A stretch of 64,000 bases of DNA from Elymus sibiricus (Eukaryota; Streptophyta; Magnoliopsida; Poales; Poaceae), in NCBI GenBank assembly GCA_039707655.1, contig CM077670.1:142642001-142706000 (forward strand), given 5' to 3'. This document shows positions 44,496 through 55,598 of the stretch, one piece after another. Position numbers and translations under genes: made by a program. Positions within the stretch are counted from its first letter, which is position 1. Each line of letters starts with the position of its first letter. The notes beneath the pieces are model-generated. The model was given only the letters and a program-made list of their open reading frames with translations. It had not been told where the DNA came from and ran no database searches.

Positions 44496-45590
44496 CTATT
44501 TGTCACCAAGAGTGGCACTTACAGAAAAAGTGCCACTCGTCCCATCCTCTCTCGCAGAAATTTGCTTGGTCGCCGGCGCGGAGGCCTTGGAATTCTTGCT
44601 CTTGCCGGTAGAGCTCTCTGGTATGTCCTCGATGGGCGTGCTGCACTCTAAAGTGCGCTTCTCGGAGTCCGTATCAGATGTCTTGCCGGACTTCTTCTTC
44701 TTCTTTCCTCCCCCGAGAGCTTTGCCGGCAGGAGCAGGTACCTTATCGGCAGATGCTGCCACTGCCTCTCGGTACATCTTGTCAGCACAGATGATTGCGT
44801 CCTTGTGGTTTGACTTGATGGTGAGGACCCCCATCGGCCCTGGCAAATTGATGACATTGTAGGCGAAGTGCGACGCGGCCATGAACTTGGCCAGCGCCGG
44901 ACGGCCCAGAATGCCATTGTAGGGCAGGGGCATCTTGACGACATCGAAGATGATCTTCTCCGTCCTGTAGTTGAGTTCGCTGCCGAATGTGACCGGCAAC
45001 GTGATCTGACCCTTCGGCTTGTTCCTTCCTAGACTGATCCCTTGGAACGTGCCTATCTCCTCAAGATCCTTGTCGGGGATCTGTAGCCTCTTGATCACAT
45101 CGGGAGAGATCAAGTTCAAGCCGGCCCCACCGTCAACCAACATCTTTGTCACCCTGAGGTTGCGGATTGTTAGGGAAACCAACAACGCCAAACACCTGAC
45201 CACAGTGGTGCGATCAGGGTCGGCGTCAAAGACGATGGGCGTGTGCGACCACTTGAGTGGCTTCTGCACTCCCATCACGGGCTCCGCGGCATTCACCTCG
45301 CGGATCCACTGCTTTAGTTGCCAGTGCGAGGAGTGCGAAAATGCGCCTCTGTCAACACACATGGCGTCCACTGTGTTCTGAAACTCTTTGTCGGACTCAT
45401 CTTCGTCCTCATCATCATCATTCTGGCCCTGTGCTGCCTTCTCTTTCGGCTGCTTGGCCTTGCCGCCGCAGCCCCTTCGGCCACCACGGTTCTGCTTGCT
45501 GGATCCACCGGCACCATCCTGGCCCTTCTCTTTTTCGCGCTTCTCGTACTCTTGCTTTTGCTTCTCGGCAAGCTGCTCACTTGCCGGCAC
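44496..45590 (-). CDS. Tat aspartic protease region, DGGA type
   Basis: 364 open codons. The N-terminal part is Lys/Gly/Glu-rich with an acidic DDDEDEDESD stretch; the protease domain centres on MLVDGGAGLNLIS (about 45113-45139), then LPVTFGSELNYRTE and YNGILGRPALAKF. The C-terminus is Lys/Ser/Thr-rich. It ends with a stop at 44496, about 30 bases before the RT frame starts. The same layout and wording appear in the pol-deleted element at 27199-27975. Confidence 0.82.
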   Translation of the reverse strand: MPASEQLAEKQKQEYEKREKEKGQDGAGGSSKQNRGGRRGCGGKAKQPKEKAAQGQNDDDEDEDESDKEFQNTVDAMCVDRGAFSHSSHWQLKQWIREVNAAEPVMGVQKPLKWSHTPIVFDADPDRTTVVRCLALLVSLTIRNLRVTKMLVDGGAGLNLISPDVIKRLQIPDKDLEEIGTFQGISLGRNKPKGQITLPVTFGSELNYRTEKIIFDVVKMPLPYNGILGRPALAKFMAASHFAYNVINLPGPMGVLTIKSNHKDAIICADKMYREAVAASADKVPAPAGKALGGGKKKKKSGKTSDTDSEKRTLECSTPIEDIPESSTGKSKNSKASAPATKQISAREDGTSGTFSVSATLGDK

Positions 45591-47454
45591 TCCTGGAGAT
45601 CGTGGCCCTTGGTACGGTGGATCTTGCAGTACGGCCCACCGGTCTTGCCGCTCTTGTCGCCTGCCGCAGCCTCCCGGCAGTCAGCGCATCCGGCAACCTC
45701 CTTGCCGGGGCTTTCTGCCTTGGACTTCTTGGCGGCGTTGGTGCCACCGGGACTCTCAACTGCCATCACTGTCTTGCCTTTGCACTTTCGATTGTGCTTC
45801 CGGCTCTTCTTCTGCGGGGTTGGTGCATCATCTGCATCGTCGTCTTCAGAATCAACGTCGGCGCCAGCATCTTCCCCCGGGAGTCACCTCCCTTCCTCAG
45901 CACGTGCACACTTGTCCACCAAGGTGTACAACTCGTTGATGGTCCTGACCTTCACGATATTCATCTCAGACCGCATTCTGCGGTTGCACACATTCGTATG
46001 GAATGCGGTGCAAACAGCTGCGGGATGAACATCAGGGATGTTGTGGTTCACACGGCTGAACCTCTGTATGTACTTGCGGAGGGTCTTGCCATCTCTCTAG
46101 GGGATCACATGCAAAATGTTCTCTTGACCAGGGAGCTTGTGGCCACCCTGGTAGGCACCCATGAATTGATGGCATAGATCCGCCCAAGAAGAAATGGAGC
46201 CCTCGGGCAAGTTCATCAACCACGACCTGACGTTGGGCCGAAGTGCCAACGGGAAGTAGTTGGCTAAGAGCTTCTCGTCGCGCCCCCTGGCAACCTGCAC
46301 CGCGATGGTGTAGATGCCAAGGAACTCTGCTGGACTAAGTGTGCCATCGTACTTGTCGGGCAGCTCAGGTTTGAAGGGGCGGGCGGACGGCCAACAAACT
46401 TGCCGCAGCTCAAGAGTAAACGCTGGGTAGCCCACCTCGTAAGGTAGGCACCCAGGATACCCAGGCGCTGGCACGTATGCTGTCGGCCTGGCACGGTCGT
46501 CTGATAGACGGCGTGCTTCCCGTCACCGCTCAATCTTCGTACGGGCGTCCTCTTCACGCCGTTCGTGGAGCACTTGGCGCTAGTCTCGGTGGCCCCGCGG
46601 ATCCGACGATGCCATGAACATGGTGTCCTGGTCATCCGATTGGCGAGCTTGCCACTTTTGTGGTTCTTGGCGTGAAGGAGACTGCACCGTTGGCTCACCG
46701 TCTCCGGCATGGCAGCCAGATGGTCCTGCCGGCACTGTGGGTGGTCGTCTGGAGGGGCCCACATCAAGTGTTTTGCCGGGATCGGCAAAACTGATGAGGC
46801 TCTGAATGGTGGCCCTCCATTCTTCCATTTTGTCTGGGGCTGGCGGGAAGTTCAAAAGCATTTGAACTCGCGCCATGGCCTCTGCCGCCGTGGTTGGCAT
46901 GGCGGGAAACACGGAACGGGATGGCGTTTGACTCCTGGCTGGGTCAGGAGGGAGCTCGTCGCATACCTGCTGCCGCGGCGCATGTTCACCAATGGGTTGG
47001 CGTGGTGGTGGTGGAACCTGAGCATCGTGAGGACGATGCTCAGGGCCGGCTTGACGCCGCCAGGACCGCCAGCGCCGCGGGGAAGCATGGCGCGCCCATC
47101 TTGCGATGGTCGCTCCACACGTCCCACCGTAGCATTGTTGGACGTCGCCGCTCCATCCTTGGATGTCACGGCGACGTGGTCCTGGTTCACACCGGTCCGA
47201 ATTGTAGTACTGGGAAGATCATTCTCACCAGCGGGTTGTCGGAGTTTGCCATCTGTGCCGTCTCCGGTGTGCTGACTACGATCGCCGGTACGGTGGGGAG
47301 GCTGGACATCCGCACCGCCGGCGCCTCCTACCGCAGCCGTCCCAACCATAGCAGCTGCGCCGCCTGCGCCGCCTGCGCCGTCTTCGGACGCTTCGGAAGG
47401 CAGCTTGGAGGTGGTGGGAGCCGTCGTTGCTCTGGTCTTCTTCTTTGGTGCCAT
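45591..47454 (-). pseudogene. Tat gag (several lesions)
   Basis: Starts ATG 47454 (MAPKKKTRAT). The first ~200 codons are Gly/Ala/Thr-rich and variable (46852-47454). A second frame (46580-46912) holds MARVQMLLNFPPAPDKMEEW. The Gag core is in 46097-46474 (FKPELPDKYDG; RSWLMNLPEGSISSWADLC), which ends in a stop at about 46097; the frame beyond continues as KYIQRFSRVNH-type sequence. A zinc-knuckle-like CKIHRTKGHDLQECRQV lies in the 45314-45769 frame. At least three frame changes separate the parts. Confidence 0.8.
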
Positions 47455-47510
47455 CGATGAACGTGATGGAGCCGATACTCAAACTACGAACACTGATTCA
47501 TAATATGAGC

Positions 47511-47529
47511 TCCCCTGGCTGGCGCGCCA
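47511..47529 (-). other. Primer binding site of the Tat element
   Basis: TGGCGCGCCAGCCAGGGGA on the minus strand, four bases from the LTR boundary; related to the sites of the other two Tat-like elements here. Confidence 0.75.
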
Positions 47530-47533
47530 AAGA

Positions 47534-48417
47534 TGTCGTGGGAAAACGACGATCTATGGGATCGAGAGGATCCCTTTGCGGTTCGAAAGTGGGATCAAAA
47601 TACTACAAAGAGCAGGGCTAGTAGATATGAGCACAAGCAATGATTTATCCAGGATCGGGCCGCTGTGAGCATAAAACCCTACTCCTGTTCTGGTGGTTTG
47701 ATTGTATGTGAGCTCAAAGGTTACAAAGGGCGCGGCTTGCTGGCAAGGTGCGCGGGAAGTGCAGCTACAACGTGTAGTTGAGCTAAGAGTCGACCGTTCT
47801 AAGTGTAGCCGTGGGCCTCCTTTTATAGGCCAAGGGGTTACCACAGTGGCTAATATGGTCATTTACAGAGTGTGAATAGTAACTTGCACTGTCACCACGT
47901 CTATCTCCAGACGGGGTAAGACAAGCGCATTAAATGCACCGTTAGGTGCTACGTCGGGGAGGCGAGGCTTTAGGCAAAAGATCTGTACCACCGGTCCTGG
48001 CGCGCTCCTGGCGTGGCATGCTGACACATGCCTTGGCCAGCTACGTTGACTGCCTGCCCGCTCGACACCTATCATGCGTGCTTATCTAGCCGATGATGAG
48101 GTGGAGCGGTAGCGGGACAGAACGAGTTTGCCGGTGCGGAGCTTGTCAGGCCATTGCTTGCTAGCAAGAAGCTTGCCGGCATCCAGAGTCTTGGTATCTT
48201 CACCTTGCCGGTATGAAGCTTGCCGTCAAATGCAATCTTGGTCTTCAGTACGAGAATAGTACTTCTCGATGACCTGCCTTGAGGTCTTCTTTACGGTCTT
48301 GTTTAATCTGAGTCTTGGGTCATAGTTATCCTCCGTCAAGCCCTTGCCGTCAGGAAGGCTACATCTGCCTGTGCACAAGTCAGGGTACGACAGCACCCAT
48401 GCTTTAGTACACCGACA
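47534..48417 (-). repeat. 5' LTR of the Tat element
   Basis: 884 bp, TGTCGGTGTA...CCCACGACA on the minus strand; TATA box CCTATAAAAGG at 47818-47829. Partner of 35232-36160. Confidence 0.9.
47818..47829 (-). promoter_or_regulatory. TATA box of the Tat 5' LTR
   Basis: GCCTATAAAAGG on the minus strand; the same box occurs in the other LTR (about 35520) and in the related LTR at 50813-50824. Confidence 0.6.
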
Positions 48418-48633
48418 GTGGTGAAACGAAACGCGTGTGGTGTGCTCAAGCGTGCACTGGAATCCTCCGCTAGGAACACGGTGACAAGACGTTATGATTA
48501 CAGGCCGTCCGGCCCCCATTTATTATAGTGGCCATTTAACCCTTGTGTCTCTTCAATCTTTCGATCGCGCCCCAGTATTGCAAGAAGCACACCCACGACG
48601 ACAAATACAGAGAGGGTATCCTGCGCGGCTCCA

Positions 48634-49362
48634 ATGGCACTCCCAGTGGCTGCCGACGATGAGCGGAAGTTCACCATGCATGCCATAGTGGACACCCACA
48701 GAAGGTTCACGGAGCTCTCGGTGGTGTACACCAACAACCCGATATGGGTGGAGAACTCCATCCACACTATGGAGCTGTTGCTTGCTGCGGGGAAGTACAA
48801 GGTGGTCGGGTTTGACCTCGAGTACACCCATGCTCGTGCTGGGTCTCGTCACAAGGTAGCCGTCGCCTAGATGTGCATGCGCAATCATGTCCTCGTCTAC
48901 CACTACTGCCTGGCCACAAGGCCTTGCGAGCGTTTCGCCAGGTTTGTCAACAGCCCCCACTACATGGTCACTATGGTGGACATCACCAACGATGTAATGG
49001 TGCTCAAGAATTCGTGCATCGCCTACCAGAATCTTGTCGACATCCATGGCCAATACAAGATCTTGGGCTGCAAGAAGCATGAGAAGGACTCACTGGTTCA
49101 CCTCGCCGAGGCCATCATCAACCCCTACTATAGAGACATGAAGGATTCCTGCAACAAGGAGAAGCGTGCCTGGCACTCGGCCTGGATGGAGAAACTCAAC
49201 GAAGCTCACGTCGTGTACGTGGCCAAGGAGGCATACATGAGCTACGAGATGTACAGGCAGATCGTTGACATGATGAAGTGCCTCCTTCTTCCCCAAAAGG
49301 GCCAGGGATCCAGCCGGAAGCAGAGCAATGGCAAGCGTTGTCAACAAGAAGTAGATGATTAG
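48634..49362 (+). pseudogene. 3'-5' exonuclease-like gene, intronless, one stop
   Basis: ATG 48634 to TAG 49360 in one frame, 242 codons, with a single in-frame TAG at 48868-48870. The N-terminal half contains VVGFDLEYTHA, the DxE motif I of the DEDD exonuclease superfamily (WRN/RNase D-like). Motif II probably lies in VDITNDVMVLK, and a conserved LVDIHGQYKILG block follows. Motif III, normally Tyr-x3-Asp, reads YVAKEAYMSY, with Glu for Asp. The C-terminus is Lys/Ser/Gln-rich. It stands upstream of a CACTA-like end, and such intronless exonuclease-like genes recur as cargo of grass CACTA elements (from memory). The stop and altered motif suggest loss of function. Confidence 0.65.
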
Positions 49363-49559
49363 ATGATCATTTCTCCTAGTTTAGTATGCATGTAATCGTT
49401 TACTTTGGTGTGTGTAGTCACTTATGTAATTGGATGTTTAATTTGGTTATGCAATCATGTTCTTATAAGTATATGTGTTGTTGTTGTGTAGACAGAGCAA
49501 ATCACATCGCCCACGGGCTAAACTAGGGAACCCGTCGGTGATGATTTCATCAATCACTG
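49363..49559. other. 3' flank of the exonuclease-like gene
   Basis: T/G-rich sequence (ATGTAATCG, TTATGTAATTGG, GTTGTTGTTGTG) that could be a 3' UTR; nothing else seen. Confidence 0.4.
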
Positions 49560-50097
49560 ACAATTGTATACCAGCAATTGTTTGCCCACAACACACACGG
49601 CTAATTAGCTGGAATCGTCTATGTTGTTATCAGTCTTCCCACACATTTCTGATTACTGTCCTGTTTGTCGCGTATCACACACATCTTGTTAAGTTGAACC
49701 GTTTCTGTTGTTTTGGCTCATCACACACAGTTCATCCGAGTGAACTATATGCCGTGTATCACACACACCTTGATCTGTCTGACCATTTGTGTTGTGTTGG
49801 GTAATCGCAAACACTTCATCCCAGTGAACTGTATGCCGTGTATCGCTCACACCTCAAACTGGCTGCCCGTTTCTATTCTTCTGGCTCATCGCAAACAGTT
49901 TGTATGGATCAACTGTATGCCACGTATCGCACACGCGTCTCTAATCTGAATCGTGCTTGATGTCTCCGCCATCGCACACAGTTCGTCTTATTGGTGATGG
50001 TTTTATTACGATACTGTTTGCGATTCATGCATCGCACACAGTTTGGTCGGGGGGCCTCTGATTCATGTTTCGCATTAGCAGTCGCCTGCAGTAGTGG
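49560..50097. mobile_element. Right end of a CACTA-like DNA transposon
   Basis: At 50097 the complementary strand starts CACTACTGCAGGCGACTGC, beginning with the CACTA signature. Inward there are many short direct and inverted units built from CACACA(G/C), ATCGC(A/T)(A/C)ACA and CAGTT(C/T)(A/G)T about every 40-60 bp, the typical subterminal structure. The matching left end was not found. The element probably spans the Tat insertion and may carry the exonuclease-like gene. Confidence 0.6.
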
Positions 50098-50204
50098 CGG
50101 GCAAGAGGGTTGTCAATCCCTTTGTACTCGTCAATTGCAAGGATTAAATTTGATAGTTGTAGATAGATAAAAAGCAAAGTAAAATAAAAGTAAATAAATT
50201 GCAG
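50098..50204. other. Fragment of another repeat
   Basis: CAAGAGGGTTGTCAATCCCT and the following AAAGTAAAATAAAAGTAAA stretch resemble LTR sequence seen in Triticeae retrotransposons (from memory). It is cut on the right by the next element, so its extent is unknown. Confidence 0.4.
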
Positions 50205-51111
50205 TGTCGGTGTATGAAAACATGGGTGTCATCTTACCCTGACTTATGCACAGACGATTGCAGCCTCCCCAACGGCAAGGGCTTGCCGGAGGATTGCTTC
50301 CGTCAAGACTCAAGATTAGAACCAACAAGACCATGAAGAAGACCTCAAGGCAGGTTATCGAGAAGTACTAAGCTAATGCTGAAGATCAAGATTACTCTTG
50401 CCAGCAAGCTTCACACCGGCAAGGTGGGAGGCCGGCAAGGCAAAGGCCCGGCAAAGCTCCATGCCAGCGGGCTCTTTTCTATCTTACTACTGCTCCACCT
50501 CATCATCAGCTAGATAAGCTCGTGTTGATAGGTGTCGAGCAGGCAGGCAGTCAAGCACAGCTGGTCAGGGCACGTGTCGGCACACCACCCTAAGGTTAAC
50601 TTTAATGACACCCGTCCCTGGGTCGTGTCAAGATAACAGAAGGGCCGCCGGACAGGTGGTGCAGAACCTTTGCCGGAACTCGCCTCCCCAGCGTAGCACC
50701 TAACAGTGCATTTAATGCATGTGTCCTACCCCGTTAGAGATAGATTTGATGACAGTGCAATCACTATTCATACCCTGTAATTACCATCTTAGCCACTGTG
50801 GTAACCCCTTGGCCTATAAAAGGAGGCCCTCGGCTACTATTAGAATGGTCGACCCTTAGCTCAATTAAGCGTAGTTGCTGCACTTTTCCCGTGCACCTTG
50901 CCGAAAAAGTCGCTCTCCTTTGTACGTTGAGCTCAAAACACAATCAAACCACCAAAGCAGGAGTAGGGTTTTACGCCTCGAAGCGGCCCGAACCTGGATA
51001 AATCATCGCATGCTCTTGCATCTACCGAGCCTCCTCTTTGTGCATGTCGACTCATGTAGCCAAACCGCAAAGGGGTAGTTTCGATCCCATAGATCGTTGT
51101 TCTCCACGACA
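50205..51111 (+). repeat. 5' LTR of the second Tat-like element
   Basis: 907 bp, TGTCGGTGTATG...CTCCACGACA, with a TATA box GCCTATAAAAGG at 50813-50824. Homologous along its length to the LTRs at 35232 and 47534 in inverse orientation. Confidence 0.85.
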
Positions 51112-51115
51112 TCTT

Positions 51116-51134
51116 TGGCGTGCCAGGCAGGGGG
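51116..51134 (+). other. Primer binding site of the second Tat-like element
   Basis: TGGCGTGCCAGGCAGGGGG, four bases after the LTR end. Confidence 0.75.
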
Positions 51135-51191
51135 TCGTGTGTTACGAATCAGTGTTAGTAGTGTGAGTGCCAGCTTCGTCACTCTCATCGA

Positions 51192-51254
51192 TGGCGCCCA
51201 AGAAGAAGGCTGGAGCCACGACGGCTGCTTCCACCTCCAAGCTGCCCTCGTAGG
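51192..51254 (+). pseudogene. Start of gag of the second Tat-like element
   Basis: ATG 51192 encodes MAPKKKAGATTAASTSKLPS, nearly the N-terminus of the gag at 47454. It stops at LARD B and the frame resumes after it. Confidence 0.75.
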
Positions 51255-54200
51255 TGTGACAGCCCGAGACCGATTTCTTTCCATGATTGCTATTTTATTG
51301 TTTGCTCTTTGTTATTTTTGCATTGCATCATTTCATCATGCCATCATGTCGCTAAAATTTTGCAACTCCAATAAATAAATTGCATAGATCTTGTGATCTA
51401 TTTAAATTGAGGGAATTCACATGGTGATTTCTCTTTACAACATATCCTCCCAATATTTATTAGGGAGCTATAATAAAATGTTTCATTATTTTTGGAATCA
51501 CCCATAAACACACATGCAATTAAATTCTCATGTCTTTTCTGCTTCAAGTTTGACCACCAAACCTTGCCAATAATTGTTTCTCCATTTACCGAGGCTCCTC
51601 CAAAAATCTCAACATTTTTCGGACACTTCTAAACCTAGTCCCAATTCAAACCCATTTGAGTGATATTCCAATGAGTTTGAATTTAAACCTTGCATTCATG
51701 CCAACCTCTTTTTTCTCGGACCAAGCACATTTTTGTGAGTCCAGGGAAATTAATCCCCATGCCCAAATTCTGCCTCCAATCCTTCCTTTCTTTTTCTTTC
51801 TTCTTTGTTATTTCTGTAATTGGGAAATAAACAAGAAGAGGGAGATTAGAGAGAGAAGCCCAGCTGAGCAGGCCTTCTGGCCATTCCCCTCTTCACCGAA
51901 ATGGCCCAAGGCCCAGCCGACGCCCTATAACCCTAGCCTCCTCCCGATCCCCTCGTTCTCTCCCTTGCACTGTTCACGCCACCGCTAGGAGGAGACAGCG
52001 AGCGCGTGCCTCGCGCCCGAGCTCCTCCATGCTCCCGACGCCGCCTCCGGCCGCCCCTTCCTTCTCCTCTTCTGGTTCGCCTCCTCGCACCTGCCCCTCA
52101 CCCCTGCCATCGTTGCGAGCTCGCCCGAGGAGAGGAGTTCCTCGTGCGCCTCCCTGCAATCCGCCGCCTCTCGGATTCCGCACCGTCTTCGTCTGACCAA
52201 CAGTTGAGCGCCGCCCCTCTCTTCTTTGCCCTCTCTCTCTCTTTCTTCTCTGTCTCATCCCTCTGTCTATGTTCATCAGGAACAGGAACCAGCAGCACCC
52301 GCAGTCTCCTCCCTCCTCGAGTCCGAGGCCATGCCTCCTCTGCTCGATCCCCACCTCAGCCGAGCTGCCCTTCGACCAGCGCGCTCGAGCTCCACGCTAC
52401 CTCTGCGACCACCTGACCGACGCCATGCCTCCAATGCCGCACCTCCCGAGCGCCTCTTCCATGGTCAACATCAGCGGTAGCGCCGCGTGCCCCTGTTTGC
52501 CTTTGTTGCCTTCGGGTCCTGCCGTCCCGTGCACCACTTCACCGCTGCCCCTTTTTCGTCGTTGGCAAGACCACCGCTCCGAGGCCTGGTTTTCCTTTCT
52601 TTCAGTTCATACATGTCTCACAAGACCCGGGGCCTCACTGCACATGTCCGTCGCCGTTCTACTTCATCTCTGTCGAGACCGAGACCGCCAAGTCGCCGAC
52701 AACCCTAGGATTCGTCAAGTTCCACTTCGGCAAGTGTACCTCTACGTCCTGGATTCGCCAATACCGCACCGGAACGCCAAGTACCTGTCGACCATCGAAG
52801 ACATCGGATGCGTCGAGTTCCTCTCCGACACGAGTACAACTACTTCCACGACGACCGTGTACCACTACCACCGACCCGTGAATGACTACTTCCACTACCG
52901 CCGAACTCGATCCGCTCCGAGGTTGCACGCTTCGAAGGTATAACCGCCGAGATGACCGCCATTGGACGCATGCATTGTTGTATGAAATGCCCGTATTTGC
53001 ACCGTGTCCTATGTTCCTCGTTTGCCTTGCCACCGACACGTGGGACACCCAGTATCCGGGATCACGCCCCGTCACTTTTGCTCGTTCCGCACATCTAACA
53101 CTTGTTCCTTTGCATCGGCATCTCATCGAGTTGTCGGATCACCGGAATTTTGCCGTGGCACCATTTCCGTTTCGCCGCCGTGGCACCCATTTCTTTCCGC
53201 CATGGCGACAAATGCTCCATATCATATATTATGTCAATGTTTTCATAAAGTTGCATACAACTTGAATGTGTCATCCTCGTGCATGTTAACAACATTTAAT
53301 ATTGTTGCTTGAATTAAAATTGCCTAATGACTTGCTAAAATGGTTTATTTCATAACTAAATAACCGTTGCTCCGTTGTGATCATGATCTATATGAAACTT
53401 GCTTAGAATTGTGTGTAGAATCACATTGTCATGTTGCATCCTTGATTTGTGTGTTCGTGGTTGATGTTTGCATGCATTTTTGCATCCTTGCCACGTTAGA
53501 CTTGTTTAGCTCATATCTTCTAGCCCGTAGCTCCGAATTAAATGTTGTACAAATGTAACTTGACTAGAAAAACGTGTAGATCATCATGGTGCATGTTAAC
53601 TTGCTGTTTAACAACTTTAACATTGTGTTTAACTCAGATCAGTACCAATTTCGAAATTCGCATATGGGGATTTTCCGGAATTGCTATGTGTTGTTTCCGG
53701 CCTCATTTAAACTTGCCTAGTTGTATGGTTTGCTTATGCTTCATCTCTTGCCATGTTTAACAACACTTAATCTTGTCATGCATCATATTTGTTTGTGCAT
53801 CATGCCATGGTTATGCTTGTGTGTTTACCATATTGTTTGCTTCTTTCCGGTTGTGCTTCTTCTCGATAGATCTGGTTTCGTTGCGATTGTGAGGATTCGT
53901 TCGACTACGTTGGTTCGTCTTCTTCATGGACTCATTCTTCTTCCGAGCGGGATTTCAGGCAAGATGATCATGACCTTGGATATCCTTACTATCTTTGCTT
54001 GCTAGTTGTCTCGTTGCTATCGCTATTACGCGCTTCCTACCACATATATGTCAGCCTCCCATATGCCATGATACAACCTCTAACCACCCTTACCCAGCAA
54101 ATCGTTGTTTGGCTATGTTATCGCTTTGCTCAGCCCTTTCTTATAGCGTTGCTAGTTGCAGGTGCAATTGCAGGTTGTTCCATGTTGGGACATGAATATC

Positions 54201-55582
54201 ATGGGATATCACAATATCTCTTATTTAATTAATGCATCTATATACATGGTTTTGGGTGGAAGGCTCGGCCTTTTGCCTAGTGTTTTGTTCTACTCAAGCC
54301 GCCCTAGTTTCCGTAATGCTGGTGTTATGATCCATGTTTAGCATTCCTAACATGCTCAGGGGAATGGAACCCTCTTGACAGTTCGCTTTGAATAACCGCT
54401 TCCAGCAAGGCCCAACTTTGGTTTTAACATTTGCCAACTTAATAATACTAAATCAATTAATTAATTTTGCATAGGGTCGCGTCCCTGGGGATTATTAATT
54501 CAACATAATACAGGTGGGCCAGTGCCGATGGTGTTGGTCCAAAACTAGAGCACCGTGCGGGGCCGCCCCTTGGCAACTTGGGGTATTTGGCACCTGTACG
54601 CTTCGCTTATCCGCCGTGTCCTGAGAACGAGATACGCGGCTCCTATCGGGATTGTCGACACGTCGGGAGGTCTTGCTGGAATTGTGTTACCATTGTCGAA
54701 ATGTCTTGTGCACCGGGATGCCGAGGATGCTTTGGGCTATCTCGAGGTTGAGGTATTTCCACCGCAGCTTGTGTAGGCTTATGATGGGCCAGGTTGGAAC
54801 ACCCCTGCAGGGTTCAATCTTACGCGAAGCCGTGCCCGCGGTTATGTGGCACTTGGATATTTATAACCTCCGGTTGTAGAGAACTTGACACTAAATCCTA
54901 ATTAAAATACACCAACCGTGTGCGTAACCGTGACTGTCTCTTTTCGAGTAAGTTCGAGAAGAGAACACGGTGGGGTTATGTTTGACTCGTAAGTAGGTGT
55001 TCAGGATCACTTAGTGATCATTTGTAGTTTGCGACCGTTTTGCGTAGATGCTCTTCTTGTTCTTGTACTCGTAAGTTAGCCACCATATAATGCTTAGTGC
55101 TTGCTGCAACCTCACCACTTTACCCTTCCATACCCATTTAAGCTTTGATAGTCTTGCTACCCATGGTTATGGGATTGCTGAGTCCTTGTGGCTCACAGAT
55201 TACTACAACAACAGTTGCAGGTACAGGTAATGCGATGCCTTGACGTGAGAGCGATGCTTGTTTGCTTTTGGAGTTCTTCTTCTGCTTCTACTTCTTCGTC
55301 GATCTGGGGATAGGTTCCTGGTCGGCAGCCTGGGCTAGCAGGATGGATGTCGTTCTTCTTTTTTTTTGATTTCATTCGTAGTCGGATGCTGCCCTTCTGT
55401 ATGATGCTTGTTATGTATTGATGTATTCAGGTGATGATTGTATGTATTTGTCTGTATCCCCATCTATTATGTATGTGGTACGATGTAATGATATCCATCT
55501 TGCAAGCGTCTCCAATATGCGTTTCTACTCTTGGTGGGGCCTCCGAGTTCCTCGAGAATAGGATCGCATATTGGGCGTGACA
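51255..55582 (+). repeat. 5' LTR of LARD B
   Basis: 4328 bp; nearly identical to 58948-63301 apart from scattered substitutions and a ~30 bp segment (near 59850) present only in the right LTR. Central GC-rich ORFs are not genes. Confidence 0.9.
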
Positions 55583-55585
55583 AGT

Positions 55586-55598
55586 TGGTATCAGAGCC
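55586..55598 (+). other. Primer binding site of LARD B, tRNA-Met
   Basis: TGGTATCAGAGCC three bases after the LTR end. Confidence 0.88.

Larger units (their letters stand above)
35232..48417 (-). mobile_element. Tat-like Ty3/gypsy retrotransposon with full pol and antisense gene
   Basis: 13.2 kb between LTRs 35232-36160 and 47534-48417. Flanks are ATGGT (35227-35231) and GTGGT (48418-48422), a target duplication with one mismatch. Minus-strand order is 5' LTR, primer site, gag, protease (DGGA), RT, RNase H, an additional archaeal-type RNase H, integrase; then, convergent with pol, an antisense gene and the 3' LTR. The second RNase H and the antisense gene identify the Tat lineage (family knowledge). 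Every ORF carries lesions. Confidence 0.9.
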
